The notes under the pieces are model-generated. The model did not search any database. It was not told the DNA's origin and worked only from the letters and a program-made list of their open reading frames with translations. Shown one piece after another: positions 40,910-51,026 of a stretch of DNA of 64,000 bases (its first letter is position 1; each line of letters starts with the position of its first letter). The stretch comes from Cryptomeria japonica. Its lineage: Eukaryota; Streptophyta; Pinopsida; Cupressales; Cupressaceae. The stretch is taken from NCBI RefSeq assembly GCF_030272615.1, contig NC_081414.1:311750164-311814163 (forward strand). The letters run 5' to 3'. The translations under genes and the position numbers were made by a program.

Positions 40910-41392
40910 TCACCCAAGAGTCTCCCGCGTTGGTCTCGTGCCTCTCAAGTCGCCTGCCCGGCCTCTCGAGTCCCCTTCCATCCTCTCGGGTCCCCCTCCG
41001 GCCTCTCGGGTGTCCTTCCGGCCTCTCGGGTCCCTTGCGCGCTTCGCGTGGTAGGGTTTCAATTTGGATCTGTTGGTGGCAAGTCTATTTTCAATGGCCA
41101 TCTGAAGACCTGGAACCACAAATTCTACAGGGACCACGGTCTCCTTCCCATACATAAGAAGAAGAAGAAGAATAAAGATTTTGAAGGCTGCGGCCTTCCA
41201 CACAAGGTTCCAATCGTTGCCAATAATCTTGGGATTATCTACGTCATCGAGGTTTGGGGCGTCTCCCTTCCAATATTCTCTGTATTCCGGCAAGTACACC
41301 TCCTTTGTTGCTTGCTCTGGTTCCTCTACTTCGAGCCTGTAGCTCTGGAACATTACGTAATCCTCCATCTGCCAATGGAAGAGCTCGTTCAA
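40910..41392 (-). pseudogene. Element E deletion junction: pre-RT linker joined to integrase end
   Basis: The frame reads LFHWQMEDYVMFQSYRLE and GNDWNLVWKAAAFKIF, which is the linker and very start of RT in A and B. It then switches at an (AAG)n run (41156-41173) to LMYGKETVVPVEFVVPGLQ, which is the integrase C-terminus of A and B (LMYGQEAVVPAEYIVPSLR). About 2.2 kb of RT, RNase H and integrase core are absent. The frame stays open across the junction as ILLLLLMYG. Downstream it runs into 18-20-bp repeats (GGCCTCTCGGGTCC type, 40965-41035). Confidence 0.88.
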
Positions 41393-41421
41393 TGACCCTG
41401 TCTCATCCTCGGAGCACTCTC

Positions 41422-43011
41422 CTAGTTTGAGAATCCCTTCGTCGTTGGGCTCCCTGCAGCCCCGTCCTTCGTCCCTCGGGTCACCTTTTCCTTCATCCTC
41501 TGATTCCGAAGATGATGCCAGTTCCTCGTCAAGAACTGGGTCCTCAGATCAATGGTGTACTTCCGCCCCCCTTTTTCCATAGAAAGGGTGTTCTTTTTCC
41601 AGTCGTGGTTCACCTTTGCTGTAACCAGCCACCCTCTGCCTAAGATGGCGTCGTACCCCTTCTTCTTGAGTGGGATTACCACAAAATCTAGTATGAAAGG
41701 TTGCGTGCCAATGGTTACCGGTTGGGCCATCAAGGTGCCGAGTGGCTTGATGCCGTGCTGGTCTGCACCTACCAAGTTGAATGTGGGCGGCCATAGTGTT
41801 GGCTTCCCTAGCTTCTTCCATGTATCCTCTGGTAGTACATTCACCCCCGAACCTCCGTCCACGATGGTGTCTTTGAGGATAGCCCCGAGAATTCCCATCT
41901 CTACTACAACAGGATGTTGACCACTATTTAAGGCCAACGACATTGGGTCAGCCGAGGGGTTGACCGGAACTTCCACCCGTGTGGCATGCAAAGGTGCTTG
42001 CGCAGTGGTTTGTATGGAACTAAAAATGGCGGTTCTTAACTGTGGCATTGTTTCTAGAAGGTCCTTTACCCTTATAGGTACTTCCATCTGCAGTACTTGC
42101 CTAATGATGTTATTTTCCGCTTCCGTACGGGATGATGTACTCGCCACCTTGTTGTCCCATCGTTCGGCTGTCATCTCACGCTCAATATTGGCCTTTGCCT
42201 CCCGTAAAATCTCCTTCTCCGTACAGGGGTCGGGATAAGTGGCTTTTTTCGTCTGGGCGCGGGTGATCGCTAGTACTTCTTTCTCACCAGTCTTCTCAGC
42301 CTTCTCAATGTTGAGGAGATTAACCCCTGCCTGTGGGCAATTTGCGTCCTCATGGTTGCCTGGCCCACACCATTGGCAGAGGTGCTGAGGGGTGGCTTCC
42401 TTCGTGCAATCATGGGCGAAGTGCCCCCACTGATTACAGGCCCTACATTGGATAATTGGCGGGCCCTTGGCGTCATACTGGATACGGCTCCTGTTATTGT
42501 TATTGTTGCTATTCCTTCCGCCGCTGCGTCTGTTGTCCCGATAACCTCCAGATGATGCCTTTGTGTTGGTTTGCTAGGCCGTACCCGCTGGTGCGGATGT
42601 TGTGGCCTGCTCCGTGAACAACACTTGGCTCATTTGCGTACTTCGGGTTTTCATGTTGTATGGGCATTCCTTGATGGAGTGTCCCATCACTTGGCAAATC
42701 TCGCAGAATGCTTTCTTCGGGCAAGTACCCTTTGTATGCCCCTCCTCTTTGCACTCAGTGCACCATATGTTCCCTTCAGTTCGATCGGTGCTTCTCATAG
42801 TTTTGAACTCCCTCCTCATTCGCTCCATGTCTTTCTGGAGCGCTTGCACCCGTTTGCCAGCCTCGCTGTCGCTGCTGCTTTCCTGTGACGAGTCATCCTC
42901 CTCAGACGAACTATCCTTCTTCGTCTTTTTCTTCGATGTCTTGGTCTCGCTCTTGAGATCCATCGCTCTATTGTATGCGTCTTTGTACGATGTAGGTGGA
43001 ACGATTTTCAT
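41422..43011 (-). pseudogene. Element E Gag C-terminus with four zinc knuckles, and protease
   Basis: Frames at 42574-43011, 42270-42570 and 41422-42174 join into one protein. Knuckles: CTECKEEGHTKGTC, CEICQVMGHSIKEC, CRACNQWGHFAHDC, CQWCGPGNHEDANC. The protease follows: VDGGSGVNVLPEDTWKKLG and ILDFVVIPLKKKGYDAIL. Frame breaks: a TAG at about 42573, and shifts near 42240 and 41510. It aligns with A and B throughout. Confidence 0.88.
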
Positions 43012-43017
43012 CTTCTT

Positions 43018-43962
43018 TCAGAGGGAATGCTTTAGTCCCTCCACGAACCATCGCTTTTTCAACCCATCTGCTGGTTGACTCTCCATTTTTCCCAATAGTT
43101 CCTTCAGCCGTCGACTATAGGCTCGGACAATCTCGTTCTTGTTTTGCTTTGTTCCATAGATCTCGGCGACTATTTCGTTGTCATCTCTCAGGAGGCGGAA
43201 CTCTATCCCAAACTCCTCCTTCAGGTCGGGCCATGTGCCGACTTTGGCCTTATCCATCTCTGAGTACCAGTCTATGGCCACTCCCCTTAAAGTTGCTGGG
43301 AACTGTGTTACCCATTCGTTTTGGTCGGTAACACCGTTCGCTGACCATATGGTTTTGCACGTTCGACAATGGCGGACGGGATCTTCCTTCCCGTGGCCAT
43401 TGAACTTCGACAGTTTCTGTTTACTCCCCATCGATGGGGGTTGTCTTCTTGGAGGTGGCTGTGGCTGTGTCTGTGCCCCTGCGCCGCTCCCTCTGATCCC
43501 TCCGGTGCTGGTGGTGTGTCCTGCGTGGGTGACTGGAGGTACGGTGCTTTGCCTGTCGAGTGTGGCACCTACCGTACGGTTATCCTCCCCTTCGTTGTCA
43601 CCCGCGCCCACTCCTGGCTCCCTTTGGTGATCCTCACTTTGTGGTGTAAGTGATAAGTTTCTGAACCGATCCTGGGTCTCTTCGACTAGATCTCTCCTTA
43701 ACCTTGTTTCCTTCAGAAACTCTTCGTGGCTCCGCACCCTACGGTGTTCTGGCGACGCGTAGAAATTTCCGTCGGCTTCTGCACCCTCCGTGACACCTCC
43801 TTGGTTCCCTTCGGGCCACCCTTCGGCAGGTCGTCCTTCGGCAAGTTGCCTCAGCCTCTGTCTACGTTCTACACGTTGTTCCAGAATCAAGGCCCTCTGC
43901 GCGGCCTCCCACTCGTCCGTTTCTGCTTTTTTATTTCTATCTTTATTCAATAAGTTGGGCAT
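43018..43962 (-). CDS. Element E gag, N-terminal and capsid part
   Basis: 314 open codons from MPNLLNKDRNKKAETDEWE. Arg/Gln-rich N-terminus, Pro/Gln-rich middle, then the Gag domain (EWVTQFPATLRGVAIDWYSE, KNEIVRAYSRRLKELLGKM). It ends at a stop just after VEGLKHSL, with the next frame continuing KMKIVPPTSYKDAYNRAM. There is no upstream ORF like that of A and B; only 253 bp separate the LTR and the ATG. Confidence 0.88.
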   Translation of the reverse strand: MPNLLNKDRNKKAETDEWEAAQRALILEQRVERRQRLRQLAEGRPAEGWPEGNQGGVTEGAEADGNFYASPEHRRVRSHEEFLKETRLRRDLVEETQDRFRNLSLTPQSEDHQREPGVGAGDNEGEDNRTVGATLDRQSTVPPVTHAGHTTSTGGIRGSGAGAQTQPQPPPRRQPPSMGSKQKLSKFNGHGKEDPVRHCRTCKTIWSANGVTDQNEWVTQFPATLRGVAIDWYSEMDKAKVGTWPDLKEEFGIEFRLLRDDNEIVAEIYGTKQNKNEIVRAYSRRLKELLGKMESQPADGLKKRWFVEGLKHSL

Positions 43963-44200
43963 TAATCACTTCCGTATATAGCAAGCACATGCCATGTACA
44001 CAAAAAAAAACAAAAACTTTTTATTGTTTTTCCTTTTGGCCACAATTTATCTCAACATTGTGCCGGGATTATTACAGGGTTCAATTTCCCCTTCGCCGAT
44101 TGTTCTGTGTGAGCGTTGTCGGCCTCTGGGTTCATCTCACCGACGGGTAGGCCCATCGCGTCTGTGCACCATCCGCGTCTTCCGTTCCCGAGTACGTCTA

Positions 44201-44213
44201 GGCAACAACGCCA
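44201..44213 (-). other. Element E primer-binding site
   Basis: Minus-strand TGGCGTTGTTGCC, two bases from the 5' LTR. It is two transitions from the tRNA-Asp-type TGGCGCCGTTGCC of element B. Confidence 0.72.
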
Positions 44214-44215
44214 AA

Positions 44216-44480
44216 TGTTTACCCTCTCGGGTGAATAACTTAAAGCATACATCATGTAATGCAGAATAATAATGCCAAAGATATCAGACAAGTATAAGAA
44301 ATGTTATTCCATTCATAATCGTTCCCCCTCACAAGTTACATTCGGAAGTATATAAAGATACCGAGGGGGTGCGAGCGCCAATCGTCGCACCGCAACTGCC
44401 ACCTCTCGGTTGCCAACTAACCAACACAGTTACAACTTAATTAACTAGTTTTATTTCCGTGTACAATATTGCCGCCAACA
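44216..44480 (-). repeat. Element E 5' LTR (265 bp)
   Basis: TGTTTACCCTCTCGGG to GCCGCCAACA, followed by TSD GCCTC. A hairpin (GGTGCGA/TCGCACC, 44368-44391) lies about 10 bp upstream of the TATA sequence CTTTATATAC (minus strand, near 44348-44357). Confidence 0.95.
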
Positions 44481-44485
44481 GCCTC

Positions 44486-45661
44486 GACAGTGCTTAATGC
44501 CGCTGAAGACTGCTTCCTACTACACCAGGAAATCATAGTAGATCCCAACCTGAAGCAACAACCAGTGGTGCTCTTCTGATCAGTAACACTCCCTGCCCAA
44601 TCAAAATCAAAATAGCCTTGCAGATTTAGGTCCACACTGGAAGAATATTTCAAGCTATATCCAACTGTGCCACGCAAGTATCTCAAGATATGCTTGGCTG
44701 CAACTAGATGTATCTGCCTTGGTTTGCACATGAACTGACTAAGTGCACTCACTACATAGCAAATATCTGGTCTAGTGTTAACTAGATACATCAAGGATCC
44801 AATCAACTGCCTGTAAATAGTAGGATCCACAAGATCTGAACTAGCTGCAGATTCCCTCAATTTCTTCAAGTTCATTTCCATCGGTATAGACATAGAGTTG
44901 CAATCTAACACACCAAATCTTGTCAAGATGTCAATGGTGTATTTTCCTTGACTCAAGATAATCTCATTAGGCCTCTGCCATACTTCCAAACCTAGAAAGA
45001 AATGCATGAGTCCTAGGTCCTTCATCTCAAATTCTGAAGTCAACTCCTTGCATCTAAGGATGAGATGATCTTCCCTAGTAAGAAATAAGTCATCAACATA
45101 TAGAACCAAGATTAAAACTTCACCATTGAATACCTTGAAGTAAAGATTTGGGTTAGCATCATTCTTGTAGAAACCCAAACTTATCAAGTATTTGTCAATC
45201 CTTTCATACCATGCACGGGGAGCCTGCTTAAGACCATATAATGCTTTCTTCAATTTGCATACATGAGACTCTTTCACATGAATCACGAACCCTTCAGGTT
45301 GCTCAATGTAGGCCTCTTCTTCAATCACACTATTGAGAAAAGCTGTGTTCACATCCATCTGATGTAGCTTCCATCCTTTAGCTGCTGCAATGGCAATGAT
45401 GTTCCTGCTGGAAGTATAGCGAGAAACAGTAGCAAATGTTTCTTCATAGTCTATTCCTTCTTGCTGAGAGAAACCACGAGCCACAAATCTAGCCTTGTAC
45501 TTCTCAATGCTTCCATCAGCTGCATGCTTTATCTTATATAACCATTTGGAAGATACCACTGACTTTCCTTTAGGTCTAGGAACAATATCCCAAACGTCAT
45601 TCTTCATAATGGATTGATACTCTTCATCCATAACATCTTTCCATACTCGTTGTTTTGAGGC
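44486..45661 (-). pseudogene. Element D RT and first part of RNase H
   Basis: An almost open copia frame: WKDVMDEEYQSIMKNDVWDI, SSKWLYKIKHAADGSIEKYK, MDVNTAFLNS, YGLKQAPRAWYERID, catalytic LYVDDLFL (about 45088-45111), then DFDWAGSVTDQKSTTGCC and SALSQFMCK. The domain order and similarity to element C identify Ty1/copia. It is cut at 44480 by element E and at 45661 by element F; protein continues on the other side of both. In the RNase H motif the first Asp is in FDFDWAGS. This stretch has no stop. Confidence 0.94.
45657..45661. repeat. Element F target-site duplication, left copy
   Basis: GAGGC here and at 58385-58389 flank element F. Joining the flanks restores an open copia frame (EPSSVEEAS-KQRVWKDVMD). 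Confidence 0.92.
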
Positions 45662-47277
45662 TGTGTAGGGGAAAAAGCGAGACTAGGCTATCATGCCCTA
45701 ATCCTACCTTTTGACACACATTGTGGAATACGAAAGAGCCTAGAGGCATCACACAATTGGCTACTTCTTCTTGTGGAAGAGAGAGCCACGGGCTACCTAT
45801 TAGGGTTTCTATTCCTTTGTTGTAATTGAAAGATAAAATGATGCAAGTTCAATTCCTAACCTTAAAGTGCAAGTATGAACTAATAACAAGATTGCAGAAT
45901 TGAGATTAAACAATGGAAAGCTGTAAACACAAGGACAAGGCAAGAATGCAGATGCGTACCCGGGGTTAAAATCTGAGTGAAAATGTTCGGGACGGGGGCG
46001 CAGGCGCCACTGTCCTGATTCTGCTCCTGAAACTGCTGTTTTGCATCCTGAAAAGCTGTCGGAAATGCTGAAACTTGCTGTTTGATAGAAGGACCAGGGC
46101 GCCCAGCGCCCCTGTCCTGGCAGGACCAGGGCGCCCCACGCCCCTGTCCTAGTCTTTTGTCTTGAAATTTGGTGTGGCTCAGTTTCTGTCTGCTTCCGTC
46201 GGATCTGCAATTTACGGCGTCGTCCGAATCCCGAAATCTGCACTTATATCTGAAAAGGTATGGTGGGCGGCTATATAGGGTTTTGCCTTAGTCAAACTCC
46301 TGCTTTGGTGATTTCCACCTCCACGAATAGCCAAGTTGTATTGTAAAAGTAGTGTGTATGCAGACCTTGTGTGTGTGCAAGATCCTAAAATGCAAGTAAG
46401 CAAACTAGAGCAACCTAGAAAGTAAACCCTAATTGCTTGTAAATGATAATGTAAATGCTCCAAATCAAGATGCAAAGTGATCTAAAGCATGAATACAAAT
46501 GATATAATGAGGCTTATGCAAAGACATGAAAACAACATGAAATCATACCCAACCCCAAGGGAGGGGTACAAGCCAATCTTCAGTCGGTGATCCCCTATTG
46601 CTATTCAATGTCTTCAAAGCCCTAAATGGATGAATGAAATTGATGAATGCTTGATGGGTGGATGTTGAATGTTGTTGAAGTCCTCAAAGATCTGCTCTTT
46701 CGCTGCATAGAAGGCCCCTTAAACCAAAATTCGGATCCTTTCAAATGAAGAAAGAGAGCTCTTATATATGAAACCCTAGGTCTTAATTTCAACTTTTGGC
46801 CGACCTAGAGATTGAATCTCCCGCCAATTTCTTGGGGTTAAGCTTTATTTTATGATTGGATTGCGCTCCTAAAATTTCGGGAAAAATGTCCGGGACCGTG
46901 TGCACTCCGGGCGCCATGGTCTCGACATCTTTTCACCAAATTTTCAGAGCCGTCGGATATGATGATTTTAGAGAGAATCCTGAAGTTACAGGTGATTCTA
47001 AGATGTTTTGACCTCCGAAATTAAGCCGCCAAGTTCAAAATAGGACCTAATTAGGGTTTTTGATTAAATGATGTATTGGAGGAATAAAATGAAAGGGGCA
47101 CACTTTAATGAAGGGCCCAACTGGAAGAAGATGAAATAAGATCTTAGACCTAATTAATTTGATTAATTAAGTGCTAAAGGAAAATGCAATGCAAAGTGCA
47201 AGATGCGCCAAGGCGGGAGCTAAACCACGTGTGAAATTGTATCACTTTAGCAAGTGCGTACAATTTTCGAGGCTACA
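45662..47277 (-). repeat. Element F 3' LTR (1616 bp)
   Basis: TGTGTAGGGGAAAAAGCG to GGCTACA on the plus strand. It has a GC-rich patch near 46085-46150 with repeated AGGGCGCCC/CCCCTGTCCT motifs. One repeat unit present here is missing from the other LTR. Confidence 0.95.
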
Positions 47278-47292
47278 TTTAGCCCCCACTTT
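47278..47292 (-). other. Element F polypurine tract
   Basis: Minus-strand AAAGTGGGGGCTAAA abuts the 3' LTR. Confidence 0.8.
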
Positions 47293-47769
47293 AGTGGTCA
47301 TATGAGTACTACGTGCATATGCAAGCTAAAGTACAGGAAAGTAAACATTATTTGAAAAAGGATATATCCATAAGTTTGTCGAACGAAGCCCCCAGCGGTA
47401 TCTGCAGTACACAGTTAGGAACCGCACCCTACAAAACACACGTTAGATCACAAAGTCACCTAATGCTTACTAAGGAAAGTGATGAAATTTGCTAGTAGCT
47501 ATATGCCCCCCCTGTTTCCGCTTGCTTATTAGGGAGGTGAAACAGGATAGCATGTTTACTTGCGACAAATTGTGTGAGAGATTATTGATGAGAGATGTTC
47601 ACTGAAGAGGCTTCATCAGAGCACGTTTTGGAACATCCAGGGAGTAAGGGAACGAAAATATGATTCCTACACAACAAACGGTTCGAAAATCGCATCTCCC
47701 AAACTCAAGTTATAATGAAATTAGTGATAGAGGAAAATTAGGGTTTTGAAATCAAAGGTAAAGGAATGA

Positions 47770-47779
47770 AAATATATAC
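47770..47779 (+). promoter_or_regulatory. Possible TATA box for the antisense PMD gene
   Basis: AATATATACC lies about 80 bp before the ATG at 47860 on the plus strand, a normal plant spacing. No transcript evidence. Confidence 0.35.
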
Positions 47780-47940
47780 CTCGAAAGTGACTATTGCATT
47801 TGTCACTTTGTTGATTTCTGAGTATTGTTCATTGCAACGGAGCCCACATAGCCATCATCATGCCTTCACGACGACCGGAGCGTTCCATGAGGATGGAGAT
47901 CATGCGACAGGCCGTGATCAGTGACGAGCCACTGGACGAG

Positions 47941-48213
47941 GTGAGTTGACTTTGAGTTTCTGTGATCGAATGCGGGCCCTAGAATCTGACCCTGGGTCCC
48001 ACCCAGGGCGCCATGGTCGCTGTGGGGTGCCATGGTCCCTGAAGGGCGCCATGGTCCTTGTGGGGCGCCATGGTCCTTGATAGAGCGCCATGGTCCCAAT
48101 CAGGACTTGGCAAGGGGTATCAGGGTTAGCTTTCGATGTTCGACAGTTTTCGTTTTTCGCGTAGATGATTTTGATGATTGGGTACTGATTATACTGATGT
48201 TTTTGCATTGCAG
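47941..48213 (+). other. Predicted intron 1 of the antisense PMD gene (273 bp)
   Basis: Donor GAG|GTGAGT and acceptor TTTTTGCATTGCAG|AG. Reading through gives an immediate TGA, while splicing keeps the frame in phase 0. It contains five copies of a GGCGCCATGGTCC-type repeat (48003-48095). Confidence 0.7.
48003..48097. repeat. Minisatellite (about 20-24 bp) in PMD intron 1
   Basis: Five copies of GGGCGCCATGGTCC-like units. The same GGCGCCATGGTC core occurs once in each F LTR (about 46909-46921 and 58016-58028). Confidence 0.9.
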
Positions 48214-49841
48214 AGTCTCCCATACATGAGAGAGCACACTGCGGGGCAGATTCTTCGCAGTCTGCGAGATCAGATTCCCCGGCTGGCTCAGGCAGAGAGG
48301 GATACGTTATCAATAGTGGGTTTATGGTATGCGATCCTCATGCCGGCCATTCGATTCCATCCTGCGATGTTGATGGCACTTATGGAGCGATGGGATCCTG
48401 ACGCATGTACATTCCATCTCCCAGTAGGAGAGATGACGGTTACACTTGAGGATGTGTACCGCATACTTCGCCTACCTATCAGAGGAGCCACCGTGACATA
48501 CGCGACCGATTGGTCAGCGGAGGACCATCAGAGGGAGCAGATATACTGCATTGGGAGAGTCATGCCGAGTGAGACGAGGTCGCATCATGATCAGTTGGCT
48601 CTTACATCCTACAGGAGAGGTGCCCCTTGTGAGACGTCTTATGATTGCCATCATTGCACTAGCCGTCTGCCGTAATGGGCGAGGTACGCACATGCATGGG
48701 GGTCTCACATGGTGCATCAGGGCTATGGAGAGACATAGGAGAGTATATGCTTGGGGTCGGAGTATGCTTGCACATCTCTATCACGACCTTGAGGAGTATG
48801 TGTTTGGACAGTGTTGTAGCTTGATGACATGCACACTTCTGCAGGTGTGGATATTTGAGCACTTTACATGCACCAGGCCCATCGGCTATCCGATGAGTGC
48901 GGCTAGCGAGTGACCTAGGGTGTTTGCCCATCCACTTACCAACGAGTGGAGATTTGGGGATCTACTATATTGGAGAGTGACATTCGATAGATTGACAGCT
49001 GAGGTGACAGTATGGAGACCATATCTGCGGATGCACAGATGGGATGGAATGGAGAGGCAGCTAGCATGCTTACAAAGGAACCGCCTACTGAGAGGACGAT
49101 GCTCACATATCATAGTCCCATTCTACTTTGACCGAGTACGGAGGCAGTTTGGGCTAGAGCAGTGTGTTCCAGCCGATGTACCTATCTATACTTGACACTC
49201 ACGAGTCCTTCTCAGACTCGGAGCAGTAGCGAGACCTACGACAGATGATATCGAGATTACAGATATAGAGGGGTCCGATCAGGATGTGGTCACTGATTAT
49301 TCCGCAGATCCCGGAGCACAGCGCAGGTATCTCTTATGGTTTGTGAGGACATACCCAGGGCCTATCTTTCCACCAGATTACTCGACAGGCCATCCAGGTC
49401 CATGGAGACATGGAGACCGAGATGAGGATTAGGGATCCAGATCGGAGGAGCCAGAGGAGGGAGAGGGTCATGAGGAGGTAGGAGATCCTGATCCACCCAT
49501 AGGAGATCAGCCTAGTGCCGAGGAGGAGGAGGAAGGAGAGGAGGATGACACAGATAGAGATGATGATGAGGAGAACGAGGATGTAGGTGAGGATGCAAAT
49601 GAGGATGAGGATGATGCGGAGGAGGAGGATAGAGATGATGAGGAGTCAGATGCAGCTCCCCACCATTCAGGAGATGATACCATAGCCTTGGATCCTCCTC
49701 TTATTCCCCAAAAGGGGGAACACGAGGCGATATGGAGACCTGTACCCATCGTGCACAGATCATTTGAGCGTGGGGAGCCTAGTAGTTCCCAGTCACAAAT
49801 GCTACCATATCACGATCCCTACTGGCGCGAGGGAGATCCAG

Positions 49842-49932
49842 GTATAGTAGGTTTATATTGATTGATTAATGTTTTGATGATGTAGAATGGTACTAATATA
49901 AAATTTGTTCTACTGCTACAACTAATGTGCAG
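49842..49932 (+). other. Possible intron 2 of the antisense PMD gene (91 bp)
   Basis: GT at 49842 (CCAG|GTATAG) and AG at 49932 (CTAATGTGCAG|GAG), T-rich inside. The downstream coiled-coil frame (EWRSLIQQAVTDISMMAQ) begins exactly at the acceptor. The phase does not match the acidic frame upstream, so an indel or a different donor is needed. Confidence 0.45.
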
Positions 49933-50390
49933 GAGTGGCGCTCTTTGATCCAGCAAGCAGTGACAGATATTTCCATGATGGCACAGATCCCTAGTTCCTC
50001 ACAGGTTGCTTATAGGCCTCAGGGGAACACGGGTCGGCATGAGGACTTGTTTTCCCCATTTCGAGTATAGGTGGAAATATGGAGGGAGAGAGAGAGAGTT
50101 CTATCAGAGAACCTTCAGCGGGCACAGCGTGACCTAGCAGCAGCTCAGGCCGAGGCTACCTCGTATCGCGTGATCCTTATGGATAGGGATCGTAGGAGTT
50201 CCTCTCGGAGTCATTCACAGTCTATATCACGTTATACACCTATGTGTCCACCTTCACGGCCGGATCAGGAGGGAGCGTCTAGTCGTCACTCTCCAGCCAC
50301 TAGCCCTAGGGATAGGAGATGATCTCATGATGTAGGATAGGTCACATTTTGGATGTATAGTGACCTACTTTTGTATATGAAAACATGATC

Positions 50391-51026
<636 letters not shown>

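Larger units (their letters stand above)
38934..44480 (-). mobile_element. Element E: Ty3/gypsy element lacking RT and integrase core
   Basis: A 5.55-kb minus-strand element with 265-bp LTRs and perfect TSD GCCTC (38929-38933, 44481-44485), inserted in the RNase H of copia element D. It has a tRNA-Asp-like PBS, gag with four knuckles and protease. It then jumps from the start of RT directly to the integrase C-terminus, so it cannot make RT or integrase. The 39200-41150 part holds a coiled-coil ORF, GC-rich palindromic repeats and pyrimidine-rich tracts. The LTRs differ at about 16 of 265 positions. Related to A and B in Gag and protease but with unrelated LTRs. Confidence 0.94.
47860..50322 (+). 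pseudogene. Antisense plant mobile domain (PMD) gene inside element F
   Basis: Exon 1 (47860-47940) encodes MPSRRPERSMRMEIMRQAVI and ends GAG before GTGAGT. Exon 2 starts after TTTGCATTGCAG at 48214: SLPYMREHTAGQILRSLRDQ, then DTLSIVGLWYAILMPAIRFH, DPDACTFHLPVGEMTVTLED and VYRILRLPIRGA, the characteristic PMD (MAIN-like) opening. After a frameshift near 48575 the domain continues (WLLHPTGEVPLVRRLMIA, YAWGRSMLAHLYHDLEEYVF, LLQVWIFEHF) and ends with YLLWFVRTYPGPIFPPDY. An acidic tract (49515-49660) and a charged coiled-coil end (50071-50322, WRERERVLSENLQRAQRDLA) follow. Stops at about 48911, 49193, 49430 and 50068 suggest decay or further introns. PMD proteins act in plant nuclear gene control, and TE-borne copies are known. 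Confidence 0.82.

Noticed and set aside
47866-48313. Minus-strand ORFs over PMD intron 1
   Set aside because: Translations of the GGCGCCATGG minisatellite; explained by the repeat.
49507-49749. Minus-strand Ser-rich ORF
   Set aside because: Shadow of the GAG/GAT-rich acidic tract of the antisense PMD gene.
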